Translations under genes and position numbers: made by a program
From: Actinophytocola sp963826035
GTDB lineage: Bacteria; Actinomycetota; Actinomycetes; Mycobacteriales; Pseudonocardiaceae
Assembly (NCBI GenBank): GCA_963826035.1
Contig: CAWGVZ010000015.1
Location: 310,001 to 374,000 of the forward strand
Reading direction: 5' to 3'
DNA length: 64,000 nt
Shown: positions 37,892-46,456 of the stretch, piece by piece
Layout of the letters: each line of letters opens with the position of its first letter
Numbering within the stretch: position 1 is the first letter of the stretch
Notes under the pieces: model-generated
The model's database searches: none
What the model saw: the letters and a program-made list of their open reading frames with translations, nothing else
What the model was told of the DNA's origin: nothing

Positions 37892-38182
37892 GTGATCACC
37901 CCCACCGAGTTGGGCGCACTGGGTGACCCGACGAGCCCCCAGCTCGAAGGCATCACCAACCCGCCGATCGACGACCTGCTCGACAAGGTCAGCTCGAAGT
38001 ACGCGCTCGTGATCTACGCGGCCAAGCGCGCCCGCCAGATCAACGACTACTACGCGCAGCTCGGCGAGGGCCTGCTCGAGTACGTCGGGCCGCTGGTCGA
38101 GCCCGGTCCGCGTGAGAAGCCGCTGTCCATCGCGCTCCGCGAGATCCACGCCGGCCTTCTCGAGCACACCGAGGGCGAGTGA
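37892..38182 (+). CDS. rpoZ: RNA polymerase omega subunit
   Basis: Subunit of 96 residues that helps assemble beta-prime. The core GITNPPIDDLLDKVSSKYAL and VIYAAKRARQINDYYAQLGE is nearly invariant in actinobacteria, as is the C-terminal LREIHAGLLEHTEGE. GTG 37892 has GGAG 9 nt upstream; an in-frame TTG at 37877 is a weaker alternative. The stop overlaps coaBC. Confidence 0.94.
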   Translation: MITPTELGALGDPTSPQLEGITNPPIDDLLDKVSSKYALVIYAAKRARQINDYYAQLGEGLLEYVGPLVEPGPREKPLSIALREIHAGLLEHTEGE

Positions 38183-39411
38183 CCGACGCTCCGCGCGTCG
38201 TTCTTGGTGTAGGTGGCGGGATCGCCGCCTACAAGGCATGTGAGGTCCTCCGTCGGCTGACCGAGTCCGGACACGGCGTCCGGGTGGTCCCGACGGAGGC
38301 CGCGTTGCGGTTCGTGGGTGCCGCCACGTTCGAGGCGCTGTCCCACCACCCGGTGCACACCGAGGTTTTCTCGGACGTGTCCGAGGTGGCGCACGTCCGC
38401 ATCGGTCAGGAAGCCGACCTGGTGCTGGTCGTGCCGGCCACCGCCAACCTGTTGGCCAAGGCGGCGGCCGGCCTGGCCGACGACCTGCTGACGAACACCC
38501 TGCTCACCGCGCGCTGCCCGGTAATGATGGTGCCGGCCATGCACACGGAGATGTGGGAACACGCGGCCACCCGCGCGAACGTCGCCACGCTGCGCGAGCG
38601 CGGCGTGGTGGTGACCGAGCCGGCGAGCGGCCGGCTCACGGGCGTCGACACGGGCAAGGGGCGCCTGGCCGATCCGGCCGAGATCGTCGACCTGGCCCGG
38701 CTGTTGCTGGCCCGCCCCGACGCCCTGTCCAGGGATCTCACTGGAGTCCGGGTGGTGGTATCAGCCGGTGGCACCAGAGAACCACTGGACCCGGTCCGCT
38801 ATCTGGGCAACCGGTCCTCCGGCAAGCAGGGTTACGCGCTCGCCAGGACGGCCGTCCAGAGGGGCGCTCAGGTCACGCTCGTGTCCGCGCACACGGTCGC
38901 GCTCCCCGAACCGGCGGGTGCCGAGGTGGTCCATGTCGGTACGGCGGCCGAACTACGTGACGCGATGCACAAGGCCGCCGTCGGGGCCGATGTCGTGGTC
39001 ATGGCGGCCGCGGTCGCCGATTTCCGGCCCAGCGAGCGGGCCGATTACAAGATCAAGAAGACGGACAGCGAGCCGAAGCCGGTGGCCTTGACCCGCAACG
39101 CGGACATTCTGGTCGAGCTGGTACAGGCACGCGCGAGTGGCGCTCTAGGCACGCAGGTCATCGTTGGTTTCGCGGCCGAGACCGGTGACAGCGGTGCGGA
39201 CGTGCTCGACCATGCGCGGCACAAGCTCAAGCGCAAGGGTTGTGACCTGCTCGTGGTGAACGCGGTCGGCGATGGCAAGGCCTTCGAGATGGAGGACAAC
39301 GCCGGCTGGCTACTATCTGCCGGCGGGGCGGAGCGACCCATCGCTCTCGGGTCCAAGGCGAGCATGGCGTCCGATATATGGGACGCCGTGGTCGCCCTGA
39401 TCGAGGCGTGA
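38179..39411 (+). CDS. coaBC: Bifunctional phosphopantothenoylcysteine decarboxylase / synthetase
   Basis: Coenzyme A enzyme of 410 residues. The N-terminal CoaC flavodomain has GVGGGIAAYKACEVLR and VVPATANLLAKAAAGLADDL, with MVPAMHTEMW contributing the active-site loop. The C-terminal CoaB half has VVSAGGTREPLDPVRYLGNRS, VMAAAVADFRP and KIKKTD with the catalytic Lys. It makes 4'-phosphopantetheine from phosphopantothenate and Cys using CTP. GTG 38179 overlaps rpoZ. Confidence 0.96.
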   Translation: MTDAPRVVLGVGGGIAAYKACEVLRRLTESGHGVRVVPTEAALRFVGAATFEALSHHPVHTEVFSDVSEVAHVRIGQEADLVLVVPATANLLAKAAAGLADDLLTNTLLTARCPVMMVPAMHTEMWEHAATRANVATLRERGVVVTEPASGRLTGVDTGKGRLADPAEIVDLARLLLARPDALSRDLTGVRVVVSAGGTREPLDPVRYLGNRSSGKQGYALARTAVQRGAQVTLVSAHTVALPEPAGAEVVHVGTAAELRDAMHKAAVGADVVVMAAAVADFRPSERADYKIKKTDSEPKPVALTRNADILVELVQARASGALGTQVIVGFAAETGDSGADVLDHARHKLKRKGCDLLVVNAVGDGKAFEMEDNAGWLLSAGGAERPIALGSKASMASDIWDAVVALIEA

Positions 39412-39467
39412 CCGATTCTTGAGCCCCGTCAGTAGTCTTTAGTCCAACAACCAGCGGAGATGGATGG

Positions 39468-40682
39468 GTGGGTATTGTCGTGAGTGAGTCTGCCAGCCGG
39501 CTGTTCACCAGTGAATCGGTGACCGAGGGACATCCCGACAAGATCTGTGACGCGATCAGCGACTCGATCCTGGACGCGATGTTGTCCAAGGACCCGCGGT
39601 CCCGGGTTGCCGTGGAGACCATGGTCACGACCGGCCAGGTCCACGTCGCCGGTGAGGTGACCACCGAGGCCTACGCCGACATCCCGGCCCTCGTGCGGGA
39701 CACCATCCTCAAGATCGGTTACGACTCGTCGGCCAAGGGCTTCGACGGGAACTCCTGTGGCGTCAACGTCGCGATCGGCTCGCAGTCGCCGGACATCGCA
39801 CAGGGCGTCGACACCGCCTACGAGCAGCGGGTCGACAACGAGGAAGACGAGATCGCCAAGCAGGGCGCGGGCGACCAGGGCCTGATGTTCGGCTACGCGT
39901 GCACCGACACGCCCGAGCTGATGCCGCTGCCGATCGCACTGGCCCACCGCCTGGCGAAGCGGCTGACCGACGTCCGCAAGAACGGCAAGCTGCCCTACCT
40001 GCGCCCGGACGGCAAGACCCAGGTCACCATCGAGTACGCGGGCGACCAGGCCGTGCGCCTGGACACCGTGGTCGTCTCCTCGCAGCACGCCGACGGCGTC
40101 GACCTGGAGAAGCTGCTCACGGTGGACGTGCTGGAGCAGGTCGTCCAGCCCGAGCTGACCGACCTCGACCTGGACACCGACAACGTGCGCCTGCTGGTCA
40201 ACCCGACCGGTCGCTTCGTCATCGGTGGCCCGATGGGTGACGCGGGCCTGACCGGCCGCAAGATCATCGTCGACACCTACGGCGGCATGGCCCGCCACGG
40301 TGGCGGCGCGTTCTCCGGCAAGGACCCGTCGAAGGTCGACCGTTCGGCCGCGTACGCCATGCGCTGGGTCGCGAAGAACGCGATCGCCGCGGGCCTGGCG
40401 ACGCGCGTCGAGGTCCAGGTCGCGTACGCGATCGGCAAGGCCGCCCCGGTCGGCCTGTTCGTGGAGACCTTCGGCACCGAGACGGTCGACCCGTCGAAGA
40501 TCCAGCAGGCCATCAGCGAGGTCTTCGACCTCCGGCCGGCGGCCATCATCCGTGACCTCGACCTGTTGCGCCCGATCTACGCGCAGACGGCCGCCTACGG
40601 TCACTTCGGTCGTCCGGAGCTGGACCTGCCCTGGGAGCGGACCGACCGCGCCGACGCGCTGAGGTCCCTGGCCGGCGCCTGA
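39468..40682 (+). CDS. metK: S-adenosylmethionine synthase
   Basis: Enzyme of 404 residues making SAM from Met and ATP. Signatures are LFTSESVTEGHPDKICDAIS at the N-terminus, GAGDQGLMFGYA (methionine site) and GGGAFSGKDPSKVDRS (P-loop-like, triphosphate site). GTG 39468 has GGAGA 8 nt upstream; GTG 39480 is also possible. No SAM riboswitch is recognised in the 56-nt upstream gap. A strong hairpin follows the stop. Confidence 0.96.
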   Translation: MGIVVSESASRLFTSESVTEGHPDKICDAISDSILDAMLSKDPRSRVAVETMVTTGQVHVAGEVTTEAYADIPALVRDTILKIGYDSSAKGFDGNSCGVNVAIGSQSPDIAQGVDTAYEQRVDNEEDEIAKQGAGDQGLMFGYACTDTPELMPLPIALAHRLAKRLTDVRKNGKLPYLRPDGKTQVTIEYAGDQAVRLDTVVVSSQHADGVDLEKLLTVDVLEQVVQPELTDLDLDTDNVRLLVNPTGRFVIGGPMGDAGLTGRKIIVDTYGGMARHGGGAFSGKDPSKVDRSAAYAMRWVAKNAIAAGLATRVEVQVAYAIGKAAPVGLFVETFGTETVDPSKIQQAISEVFDLRPAAIIRDLDLLRPIYAQTAAYGHFGRPELDLPWERTDRADALRSLAGA

Positions 40683-40694
40683 CGCTGAGCAACT

Positions 40695-40733
40695 CGACGC
40701 CTGCGGTGAAGTTCTCCTTCACCGCAGGCGTCG
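40695..40733 (+). terminator. Hairpin terminator after metK
   Basis: CGACGCCTGCGGTGAAG pairs perfectly over 17 bp with CTTCACCGCAGGCGTCG around TTCTC. Part of the arm resembles the hairpins at 42945 and 55878. Confidence 0.85.
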
Positions 40734-40746
40734 TGCTGTAAACCCC

Positions 40747-40886
40747 GCGAGTCCCACGTTCAGAACACGCGAGTCCCACGTTCAAACCCGGCGAGTCCCA
40801 CGTTCGCGACACACCTGGTGGCGCACCGAACGTGGAACTCATCCACTCCGAACGTGGGACTCGCCGGTCCCGAACGTGGGACTCGC
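40747..40886. repeat. Head-to-head 22-nt repeat array, locus 3
   Basis: Three GCGAGTCCCACGTTC copies start at 40747, 40769 and 40791, and three reverse-complement copies at 40828 (diverged, GAACGTGGAACTCAT), 40850 and 40872. Spacing is 22 nt on both sides. The core is the same as at 21761. It lies between the metK terminator and the priA promoter. Confidence 0.92.
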
Positions 40887-40919
40887 CGGGTTCGGTGCTG
40901 CGTGGGGTGTGGGGTCTGG

Positions 40920-40925
40920 TAGACC
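40920..40925 (+). promoter_or_regulatory. Possible -10 of priA
   Basis: TAGACC ends 7 nt before ATG 40933 without a Shine-Dalgarno sequence. It lacks the final T, so it is weaker than the other examples. Confidence 0.3.
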
Positions 40926-40932
40926 AGCGCAT

Positions 40933-42942
40933 ATGACCGGCGGGCGCGTCTCGCGCAAGGGGGAGCAGGTGCCGGCGACCACGCTGCCGGTCGCCCGGGT
41001 GCATGTCGACGTCCCGCTCGCGCATCTCGACCGCCCCTTCGACTACCTGGTGCCCGAGCAGCTCGACGAGCAGGCTGTCCCTGGCGCCCGGGTGCGCGTC
41101 CGCTTCGCCGGTCAGCAGGTCGACGGGTTCCTGGCCGAGCGCGTGGCCGAGAGCGACTACGGCAAGAAGCTCACCTTCCTCACGAAGGTGGTCTCCCCGG
41201 AATCCGTGCTCACGCCCGAGATCGCGACCCTGGCCCGCGCGGTGGCCGACCGCTACGCCGGCAGCATGATCGACATTTTGCGCCTGGCCATCCCGCCGCG
41301 GCACGCCCGCGTGGAGGCCGAGCCGCCGCCCGAGCCGGCACCCGTCCCGGCGGTGCCCGACGCCGCCGGCTGGCGCCGTTACCCCCGTGGACCCGCCTTC
41401 CTCGACGCGCTGCGCGCCGGCCGCCAGGCCCACACGGTGTGGCAGGCGCTGCCCGGCGAGGACTGGCCGGCGCGCCTGGCCGAGCTGGCGGTCACGGCGG
41501 CCGCCGGCGAGCGGGGCGCGTTGCTGGTGGTCCCCGACTACCGCGACGTCGCCCGCGTGTACGCCGCCTGCGTGGCGCTGGCGGGGGAGCAGGCGGTGGT
41601 CGCGCTGTCGGCCGACGCCGGCCCCGCCAAGCGGTACCGCGCCTGGCTGTCGGTCCTGCGCGGTGGCGCCCGGATCGTGGTCGGCACCCGCGCGAGCGTG
41701 TTCGCCCCCGTGCGCCGGCCCGGCGTGTTCGTGGTCTGGGACGACGGCGACGACCTGCACGCCGACCCGCACGCGCCCTACCCGCACGTCCGCGACGTGC
41801 TCATCCAGCGCGCGCACGCCTCCGGTGCGTCGTTCGTGGCCGCCGGGTTCGCCCGCACGGCCGAGGCGCAGCTGCTGGTCGAATCCGGCTGGGCGCCCGA
41901 GATCGTTGCCGCGCGCGACGAGGTTCGCACGGCCATGCCGCGGATCGTCTCGCTCGGCGAGACCGACCAGCAGCTGGCCAGGGACCCGGCGGCGCGGGCC
42001 GCGCGGATCCCGTCCGTGGCGTTCGAGGCGGCCCGCACGGCCCTGGCGGCCGGCCGGCCGGTGCTGGTGCAGGTCCCGCGCGGCGGGTACGTCCCGGCGC
42101 TCGCGTGCCAGCAGTGCCGCGACGTCGCCCGGTGCCGGCGCTGCGCCGGCCCGCTCGGCCTACCCACCGGCGGTTCGGACGCCCGGCCGCCGACGTGCCG
42201 CTGGTGCGGCGCGGCCGACACGGCGTTCCGCTGCGGCAACTGCGGTTCGCGGCGGCTGCGGGCGATCGTGGTCGGCGCGAAGCGGACGGCCGAGGAGCTG
42301 GGCCGGGCGTTCCCGGAGGTCGCCGTGCTCGGCTCCGGCGGCGCCGAGGTGCTGGCGGAGGTGGCCGAGCGGCCGGCGCTGGTGGTGGCCACCCCGGGCG
42401 CCGAGCCGGTGGCCAACGGCGGCTACGGCGCGGCCCTGCTGCTCGACGGCTGGGCGTTGCTCGGCCGCGCCGACCTGCGCGCCACGGAGGAGGCGCTGCG
42501 CCGCTGGATGACGGCGGCCGCACTGGTCCGGCCGGCCGGTGACGGGGGCCGGGTGGTGGTGCTGGCGGAGTCCGCCCTCGCGCCCGTGCAGGCCCTCGTG
42601 CGCTGGGACCCGGTCTGGCACGCGGGTCAGGAGCTCGCCGCGCGCGCCGAGCTGGGCTTCCCGCCCGCCGTGCGGATGGCGTCGGTCGACGGCACTCCGA
42701 ACGCGCTGGCCGCGTTCCTCGAGGAGCTGGCGCTGCCGGCGTCCGGCGAGATCCTCGGTCCGGTCCCGCTGGGCGAACCGGACCGCGACGGCACGGTGGC
42801 GAAGGAACGCGCTCTGGTCCGCGCCACCCGCACCGACGGTCGGGCGTTGGCCGCCGCGCTGACCACGGCCCTGCACGTACGCACCGCACGCAAGGAACCC
42901 GACCCCATCCGGGTCCGGCTCGACCCGCTGGAGCTGATCTAG
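40933..42942 (+). CDS. priA: Primosomal protein N' (PriA), actinobacterial helicase-inactive type
   Basis: Replication-restart protein of about 669 residues. The N-terminal 3' DNA-binding domain (VHVDVPLAHLDRPFDYLVPEQ) and the zinc region (CRRCAGPLG, CRWCGAADTAFRCGNCGS) are clear. The Walker A loop is replaced (PGEDWPARL) and the DEEH box reads WDDGDD, so ATPase activity is probably lost, as in mycobacterial PriA homologues. It probably serves as a primosome scaffold. ATG 40933 was chosen over an upstream in-frame start at 40876, which would fall in the repeat array. Confidence 0.92.
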   Translation: MTGGRVSRKGEQVPATTLPVARVHVDVPLAHLDRPFDYLVPEQLDEQAVPGARVRVRFAGQQVDGFLAERVAESDYGKKLTFLTKVVSPESVLTPEIATLARAVADRYAGSMIDILRLAIPPRHARVEAEPPPEPAPVPAVPDAAGWRRYPRGPAFLDALRAGRQAHTVWQALPGEDWPARLAELAVTAAAGERGALLVVPDYRDVARVYAACVALAGEQAVVALSADAGPAKRYRAWLSVLRGGARIVVGTRASVFAPVRRPGVFVVWDDGDDLHADPHAPYPHVRDVLIQRAHASGASFVAAGFARTAEAQLLVESGWAPEIVAARDEVRTAMPRIVSLGETDQQLARDPAARAARIPSVAFEAARTALAAGRPVLVQVPRGGYVPALACQQCRDVARCRRCAGPLGLPTGGSDARPPTCRWCGAADTAFRCGNCGSRRLRAIVVGAKRTAEELGRAFPEVAVLGSGGAEVLAEVAERPALVVATPGAEPVANGGYGAALLLDGWALLGRADLRATEEALRRWMTAAALVRPAGDGGRVVVLAESALAPVQALVRWDPVWHAGQELAARAELGFPPAVRMASVDGTPNALAAFLEELALPASGEILGPVPLGEPDRDGTVAKERALVRATRTDGRALAAALTTALHVRTARKEPDPIRVRLDPLELI

Positions 42943-42944
42943 CG

Positions 42945-42999
42945 TGCAGGGACCGACGCTTTCACCGCGTTGACCGCGGTGAAAGCGTCGGTCCCTGCA
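42945..42999. terminator. 25-bp perfect hairpin between convergent priA and the immunity-like gene
   Basis: The left arm (42945-42969, starting TGCAGGGACCGACGC) is exactly complementary to the right arm (42975-42999) around a 5-nt loop. It starts 2 nt after the priA stop and ends 1 nt before the stop of the minus-strand gene, so it probably terminates both. Sister element at 55878. Confidence 0.9.
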
Positions 43000-43000
43000 T

Positions 43001-43420
43001 CTAGGCCGGCAGCTGTCGGCTGAACCAGTCGGGGACGTCGGGCCTCGGGAACCGCTCCAGGTCGACCGCGAACTGCTCGGGCGGGGTCGGCGAGGGAAAC
43101 CGCGGCTCGTCGTCCCAGTTGTAGTGGACCTTGAACATGTCCGGCGGGTCGATCACCAGCTCCAGCGAGTACCAGCTGCCGTGCTCGGGCGTGTGCATCC
43201 CGCGGCGCAGGCTCATGAACGCCCTGGCCAGCTCCTTCGGCGGACTGACCCGCACGGTCTCGCCGTCGGCGAGCCGCACGGCGGCGGCCACGCTCACCCG
43301 CCTGCCGATGTTCGCGTAGTCCATGATCAACCGCACCCAGGTGTCCGGCAGGTCGGACACGAGCGCCGTGGTGATCTCGCCGAGCAGTTCCTGCTGCTCG
43401 GCGGGGCTGAGAGGCGTCAT
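43001..43420 (-). CDS. YezG-like immunity family protein (DUF600 type)
   Basis: Cytosolic protein of 139 residues. The pattern FMSLRRGMHTPEHGSWYSLEL, then FKVHYNWDDEPRF and a C-terminal DLERFPRPDVPDWF, matches the YezG/DUF600 immunity family. Members neutralise LXG or YeeF-type polymorphic toxins. No toxin gene is adjacent, so it is an orphan here. ATG 43420 starts it (in-frame GTG 43426 also possible). It is divergent from def. Confidence 0.65.
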   Translation of the reverse strand: MTPLSPAEQQELLGEITTALVSDLPDTWVRLIMDYANIGRRVSVAAAVRLADGETVRVSPPKELARAFMSLRRGMHTPEHGSWYSLELVIDPPDMFKVHYNWDDEPRFPSPTPPEQFAVDLERFPRPDVPDWFSRQLPA

Positions 43421-43537
43421 GATCACATTCAAGCAGGGAATCGGCAGCGGACCAGCCGGACCTCGGCACCCGGGCGTTGCGTCATTCGGCACTGAATAGA
43501 CTGGCCGTACCCCGCGTGCCGTCCCGATAGGAGAACC

Positions 43538-44086
43538 GTGACCGTCCAGCCCATCCGGCTCTTCGGAGATCCGGTGCTGCGCACCCCGGCCGTCGAGGTC
43601 ACCGACTTCGACAAGGAGCTGCGCACCCTGGTCAAGGACCTGTGGGACACGATGGAGTCCGAGGGCGGTGCGGGTCTGGCGGCTCCGCAGCTGGGTGTCG
43701 GGCTGCGGGTGTTCACCTACCACTGCGACGGGTTCGCCGGCCACCTGATCAACCCCGCGTGGACGGCGGTCGACGAGGAGTACCAGGACGGCGACGAGGG
43801 CTGCCTGTCGATCCCCGGCATGTACTGGGACTGCCGGCGGTTCAAGAACGTGGTGGCCCGCGGCTGGAACATGCACGGCGAGCCGGTGGCGGTCCAGGGC
43901 TCCGACCTGCTGGCCCGCTGCCTGCAGCACGAGAGCGACCACCTCGACGGGGTGCTGTTCCTCGACCGGCTCGACGCCGACACCCGCAAGGAAGCCATGA
44001 AGGCGATCCGCGAGGCCGACTGGTTCGACGGCGGCGTGCCGACCATCAAGCAGAGCCCGCACTCGCTGTTCGGCGGTGCCGTCTAG
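43538..44086 (+). CDS. def: Peptide deformylase
   Basis: Iron/zinc hydrolase of 182 residues that removes N-formyl groups from nascent proteins. All three motifs are present: GGAGLAAPQLGV (motif 1), EGCLSIPG with the metal Cys (motif 2) and LQHESDHLDGVLF with the HExxH ligands (motif 3). GTG 43538 has AGGAG 6-7 nt upstream, and a TAGACT -10 lies near 43497. fmt starts immediately after the stop, so the pair is co-expressed. Confidence 0.96.
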   Translation: MTVQPIRLFGDPVLRTPAVEVTDFDKELRTLVKDLWDTMESEGGAGLAAPQLGVGLRVFTYHCDGFAGHLINPAWTAVDEEYQDGDEGCLSIPGMYWDCRRFKNVVARGWNMHGEPVAVQGSDLLARCLQHESDHLDGVLFLDRLDADTRKEAMKAIREADWFDGGVPTIKQSPHSLFGGAV

Positions 44087-45013
44087 ATGAGGCTGGTATT
44101 CGCCGGAACCCCCGAGGTCGCCCTTCCGTCGTTGCGGGCACTGCTCGCCAGCGACCGGCACGAGGTGGTGGCGGTGGTGACCCGCCCGGACGCCCCGGCC
44201 GGGCGCGGCCGGCATCTCGTCCGGTCGCCGGTCGGCGCGCTGGCCGACGAGCACGGCGTCGAGGTGCTCACCCCGCGCAAGGCAGGCGACCCCGCGTTCC
44301 TCGACCGGCTGCTTGAGCTGGCCCCCGACTGCTGCCCGGTGGTCGCGTACGGGGCGCTGCTCCCGCAGTCCGCGCTCGACATCCCGGTCCACGGCTGGGT
44401 GAACCTGCACTTCTCCGTGCTGCCCGCGTGGCGGGGGGCGGCGCCCGTTCAGGCGGCCGTCCGCCACGGTGACGAGGTGACCGGGGCGAGCACGTTCCGG
44501 ATCGTGAAGGAGCTGGACGCCGGCCCGGTGTTCGGCGTGCTGACCGAGGCCGTGCGCGACACGGACACGGCCGGTGAGCTGCTCGCCCGGCTGGCCGAGG
44601 GCGGCGCCAGCCTGCTGCTGTCCACACTGGACGGTATCGAGGACGGCACGCTGCGCGCGGCCGAGCAGCCGGCCGACGGCGTCACCTACGCCGCCAAGAT
44701 CACCACGGACGACGCGCACGTGGACTTCACGGTTCCGGCGGTCGCCGTCGACCGGCTCGTCCGGGCGGTCACCCCCGACCCGGGCGCGTGGGCGGAGTTC
44801 CGCGGCGAGCGGGTGAAGCTGGGTCCCGTGTCCCGCCCGGACGCGGACCGGCTCGAGCCGGGTGAGTTGCGGGTCGAGCGGAAACGGGTGCTCGTGGGCA
44901 CGGCCACCGATCCGGTGGCACTCGGCGAGGTACAGGCACCGGGCAAGAAGCGGATGGCGGCCACCGACTGGGCCCGGGGTGCGCGTGTCGAACCAGGAGA
45001 GCGGCTGAAGTGA
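44087..45013 (+). CDS. fmt: Methionyl-tRNA formyltransferase
   Basis: Enzyme of 308 residues that formylates initiator Met-tRNA with 10-formyl-THF, the functional counterpart of Def. The formyltransferase domain has RLVFAGTPEVALPSLRAL, YGALLPQSALDIPVHGWVNLHFSVLP with the catalytic Asn and His, and RGAAPVQAAVRHGDEVTGAST. The C-terminal OB-fold tRNA-binding domain follows. ATG 44087 follows the def stop directly; the stop overlaps rsmB. Confidence 0.96.
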   Translation: MRLVFAGTPEVALPSLRALLASDRHEVVAVVTRPDAPAGRGRHLVRSPVGALADEHGVEVLTPRKAGDPAFLDRLLELAPDCCPVVAYGALLPQSALDIPVHGWVNLHFSVLPAWRGAAPVQAAVRHGDEVTGASTFRIVKELDAGPVFGVLTEAVRDTDTAGELLARLAEGGASLLLSTLDGIEDGTLRAAEQPADGVTYAAKITTDDAHVDFTVPAVAVDRLVRAVTPDPGAWAEFRGERVKLGPVSRPDADRLEPGELRVERKRVLVGTATDPVALGEVQAPGKKRMAATDWARGARVEPGERLK

Positions 45014-46449
45014 CCCAACAAGGACGGCGTCCGGCGAGGTTCTCGCGACCGAGGTCGCCGCATCCGCCGAAGCAGCGCTCGGGACCGAGCAGGCCGCCGG
45101 TCGACGACCCGGCCCGCCAGGCCGCGCTCGACACGCTGCGGGAGGTGCGGGCGCGTGACGCCTACGCCAACCTGTTGCTGCCGCAGCTGCTGCGCGATCG
45201 GCGGATCACGGGCCGCGACGCCGCACTCGCCACCGAGCTGGCCTACGGCGCGTGCCGGTACATCGGCCTGCTCGACCAGGTGCTCGACGCCTGCATCGAG
45301 CGGCCGCTGGCCAAGGTGGAGCCGGGGCTGCTCGATGTGCTGCGGTTGGGCTGCTACCAGCTGCTGCGCACCCGGATCCCGCAGCACGCGGCCGTGGCGT
45401 CCACTGTGGACCTGGTGCGCTCGGAGCAGGGCTCGCGGGCCAGCGGGTTCGTGAACGCCGTGCTGCGCAAGGTGTCCGAGCTGGACGAGGACGCGTGGAT
45501 GGCCAAGCTGGCGCCCGACCCGGACAAGGACGCCATCGGCAACGTGGCCATGCGCTCGGCGCACCCGAGGTGGGTGGCGCGGGCGTTCGCCGACGCACTC
45601 GGTGACACGGGCGAGGAGCTGAAGGCCGCGCTGGACGCGGACAACGAGCGGCCGGCCGTGCACCTGGTGGCGCGGCCGGGGGAGATCACGGCCGAGGAGC
45701 TGGCGGCCATGACGGGCGGTGAGGTCGCGCCGTACTCGCCGTACGGGGTGCGGCTGGCGGCCGGCGCCGGTGACCCGGGTGGGCTGGAGCCCGTGCGGGA
45801 GCGGCTCGCCTCCGTGCAGGACGAGGGCAGCCAGCTGTGCGCCGTGGCGCTGACCCGGCCGAAGATCGAGGGCACCGACGAGCGGTGGCTCGACCTGTGC
45901 GCCGGGCCGGGCGGCAAGTCCGCGCTGCTCGGGGCGCTGCTGGCCACCCAGGGCGGCTCGCTCGACGCGGTCGAGAAGGCGCCGCACCGGGCGCGGCTGG
46001 TGGAGACCTCCACGGCCGGGCTGCCGGTGACCGTGCACGTCGGCGACAGCCGGCAGCCGGCGTCGATGGGCATGGCGGCCGGCACGTTCGACCGCATCCT
46101 GGTCGACGCGCCGTGCACCGGGCTCGGGTCGCTGCGCCGCAGGCCGGAGTCGCGCTGGCGGCGCCAGCCCTCCGACGTGGGTGACCTGACGAAGCTGCAG
46201 CGCGAGCTGTTGCTCACGGCCATCGACCTGGTCCGGCCGGGTGGCGTGATCGCCTACGTCGTGTGCTCGCCGCACCTGTCCGAGACGATCGGTGTGGTGG
46301 CCGACGTGGTGCGCCGGACCGGGGTGACGGCGCTGGACGCGCGGGAGTCCTTCCCGGAGATGCCCGACCTGGGCGATGGGCCGTACGTGCAGCTGTGGCC
46401 GCACCGGCACGGCACGGACGCGATGTTCTGCGCGATCCTGCGCCGGTGA
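45010..46449 (+). CDS. rsmB: 16S rRNA m5C967 methyltransferase
   Basis: SAM-dependent RNA methyltransferase (Sun/Fmu family) of 479 residues. The N-terminal NusB-like RNA-binding domain spans about 38-165. The catalytic domain has the SAM motif LDLCAGPGGKSALLGALLA, the ILVDAPCTGLGSLRRRPE motif IV with the TC-type Cys, and VVCSPHLSETIGVV motif VI region. GTG 45010 overlaps fmt. The basic Pro-rich N-terminus is lineage-specific. Confidence 0.94.
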   Translation: MTQQGRRPARFSRPRSPHPPKQRSGPSRPPVDDPARQAALDTLREVRARDAYANLLLPQLLRDRRITGRDAALATELAYGACRYIGLLDQVLDACIERPLAKVEPGLLDVLRLGCYQLLRTRIPQHAAVASTVDLVRSEQGSRASGFVNAVLRKVSELDEDAWMAKLAPDPDKDAIGNVAMRSAHPRWVARAFADALGDTGEELKAALDADNERPAVHLVARPGEITAEELAAMTGGEVAPYSPYGVRLAAGAGDPGGLEPVRERLASVQDEGSQLCAVALTRPKIEGTDERWLDLCAGPGGKSALLGALLATQGGSLDAVEKAPHRARLVETSTAGLPVTVHVGDSRQPASMGMAAGTFDRILVDAPCTGLGSLRRRPESRWRRQPSDVGDLTKLQRELLLTAIDLVRPGGVIAYVVCSPHLSETIGVVADVVRRTGVTALDARESFPEMPDLGDGPYVQLWPHRHGTDAMFCAILRR

Positions 46450-46456
46450 ACCGCTG

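Noticed and set aside
39412..39467. SAM riboswitch before metK
   Set aside because: The gap is only 56 nt and shows no SAM-I, SAM-II or SAM-IV-like architecture.
40876..40932. Upstream start for priA at 40876
   Set aside because: It would put the N-terminus inside the 22-nt repeat array; conserved PriA sequence begins after 40970 and a -10-like element precedes ATG 40933.
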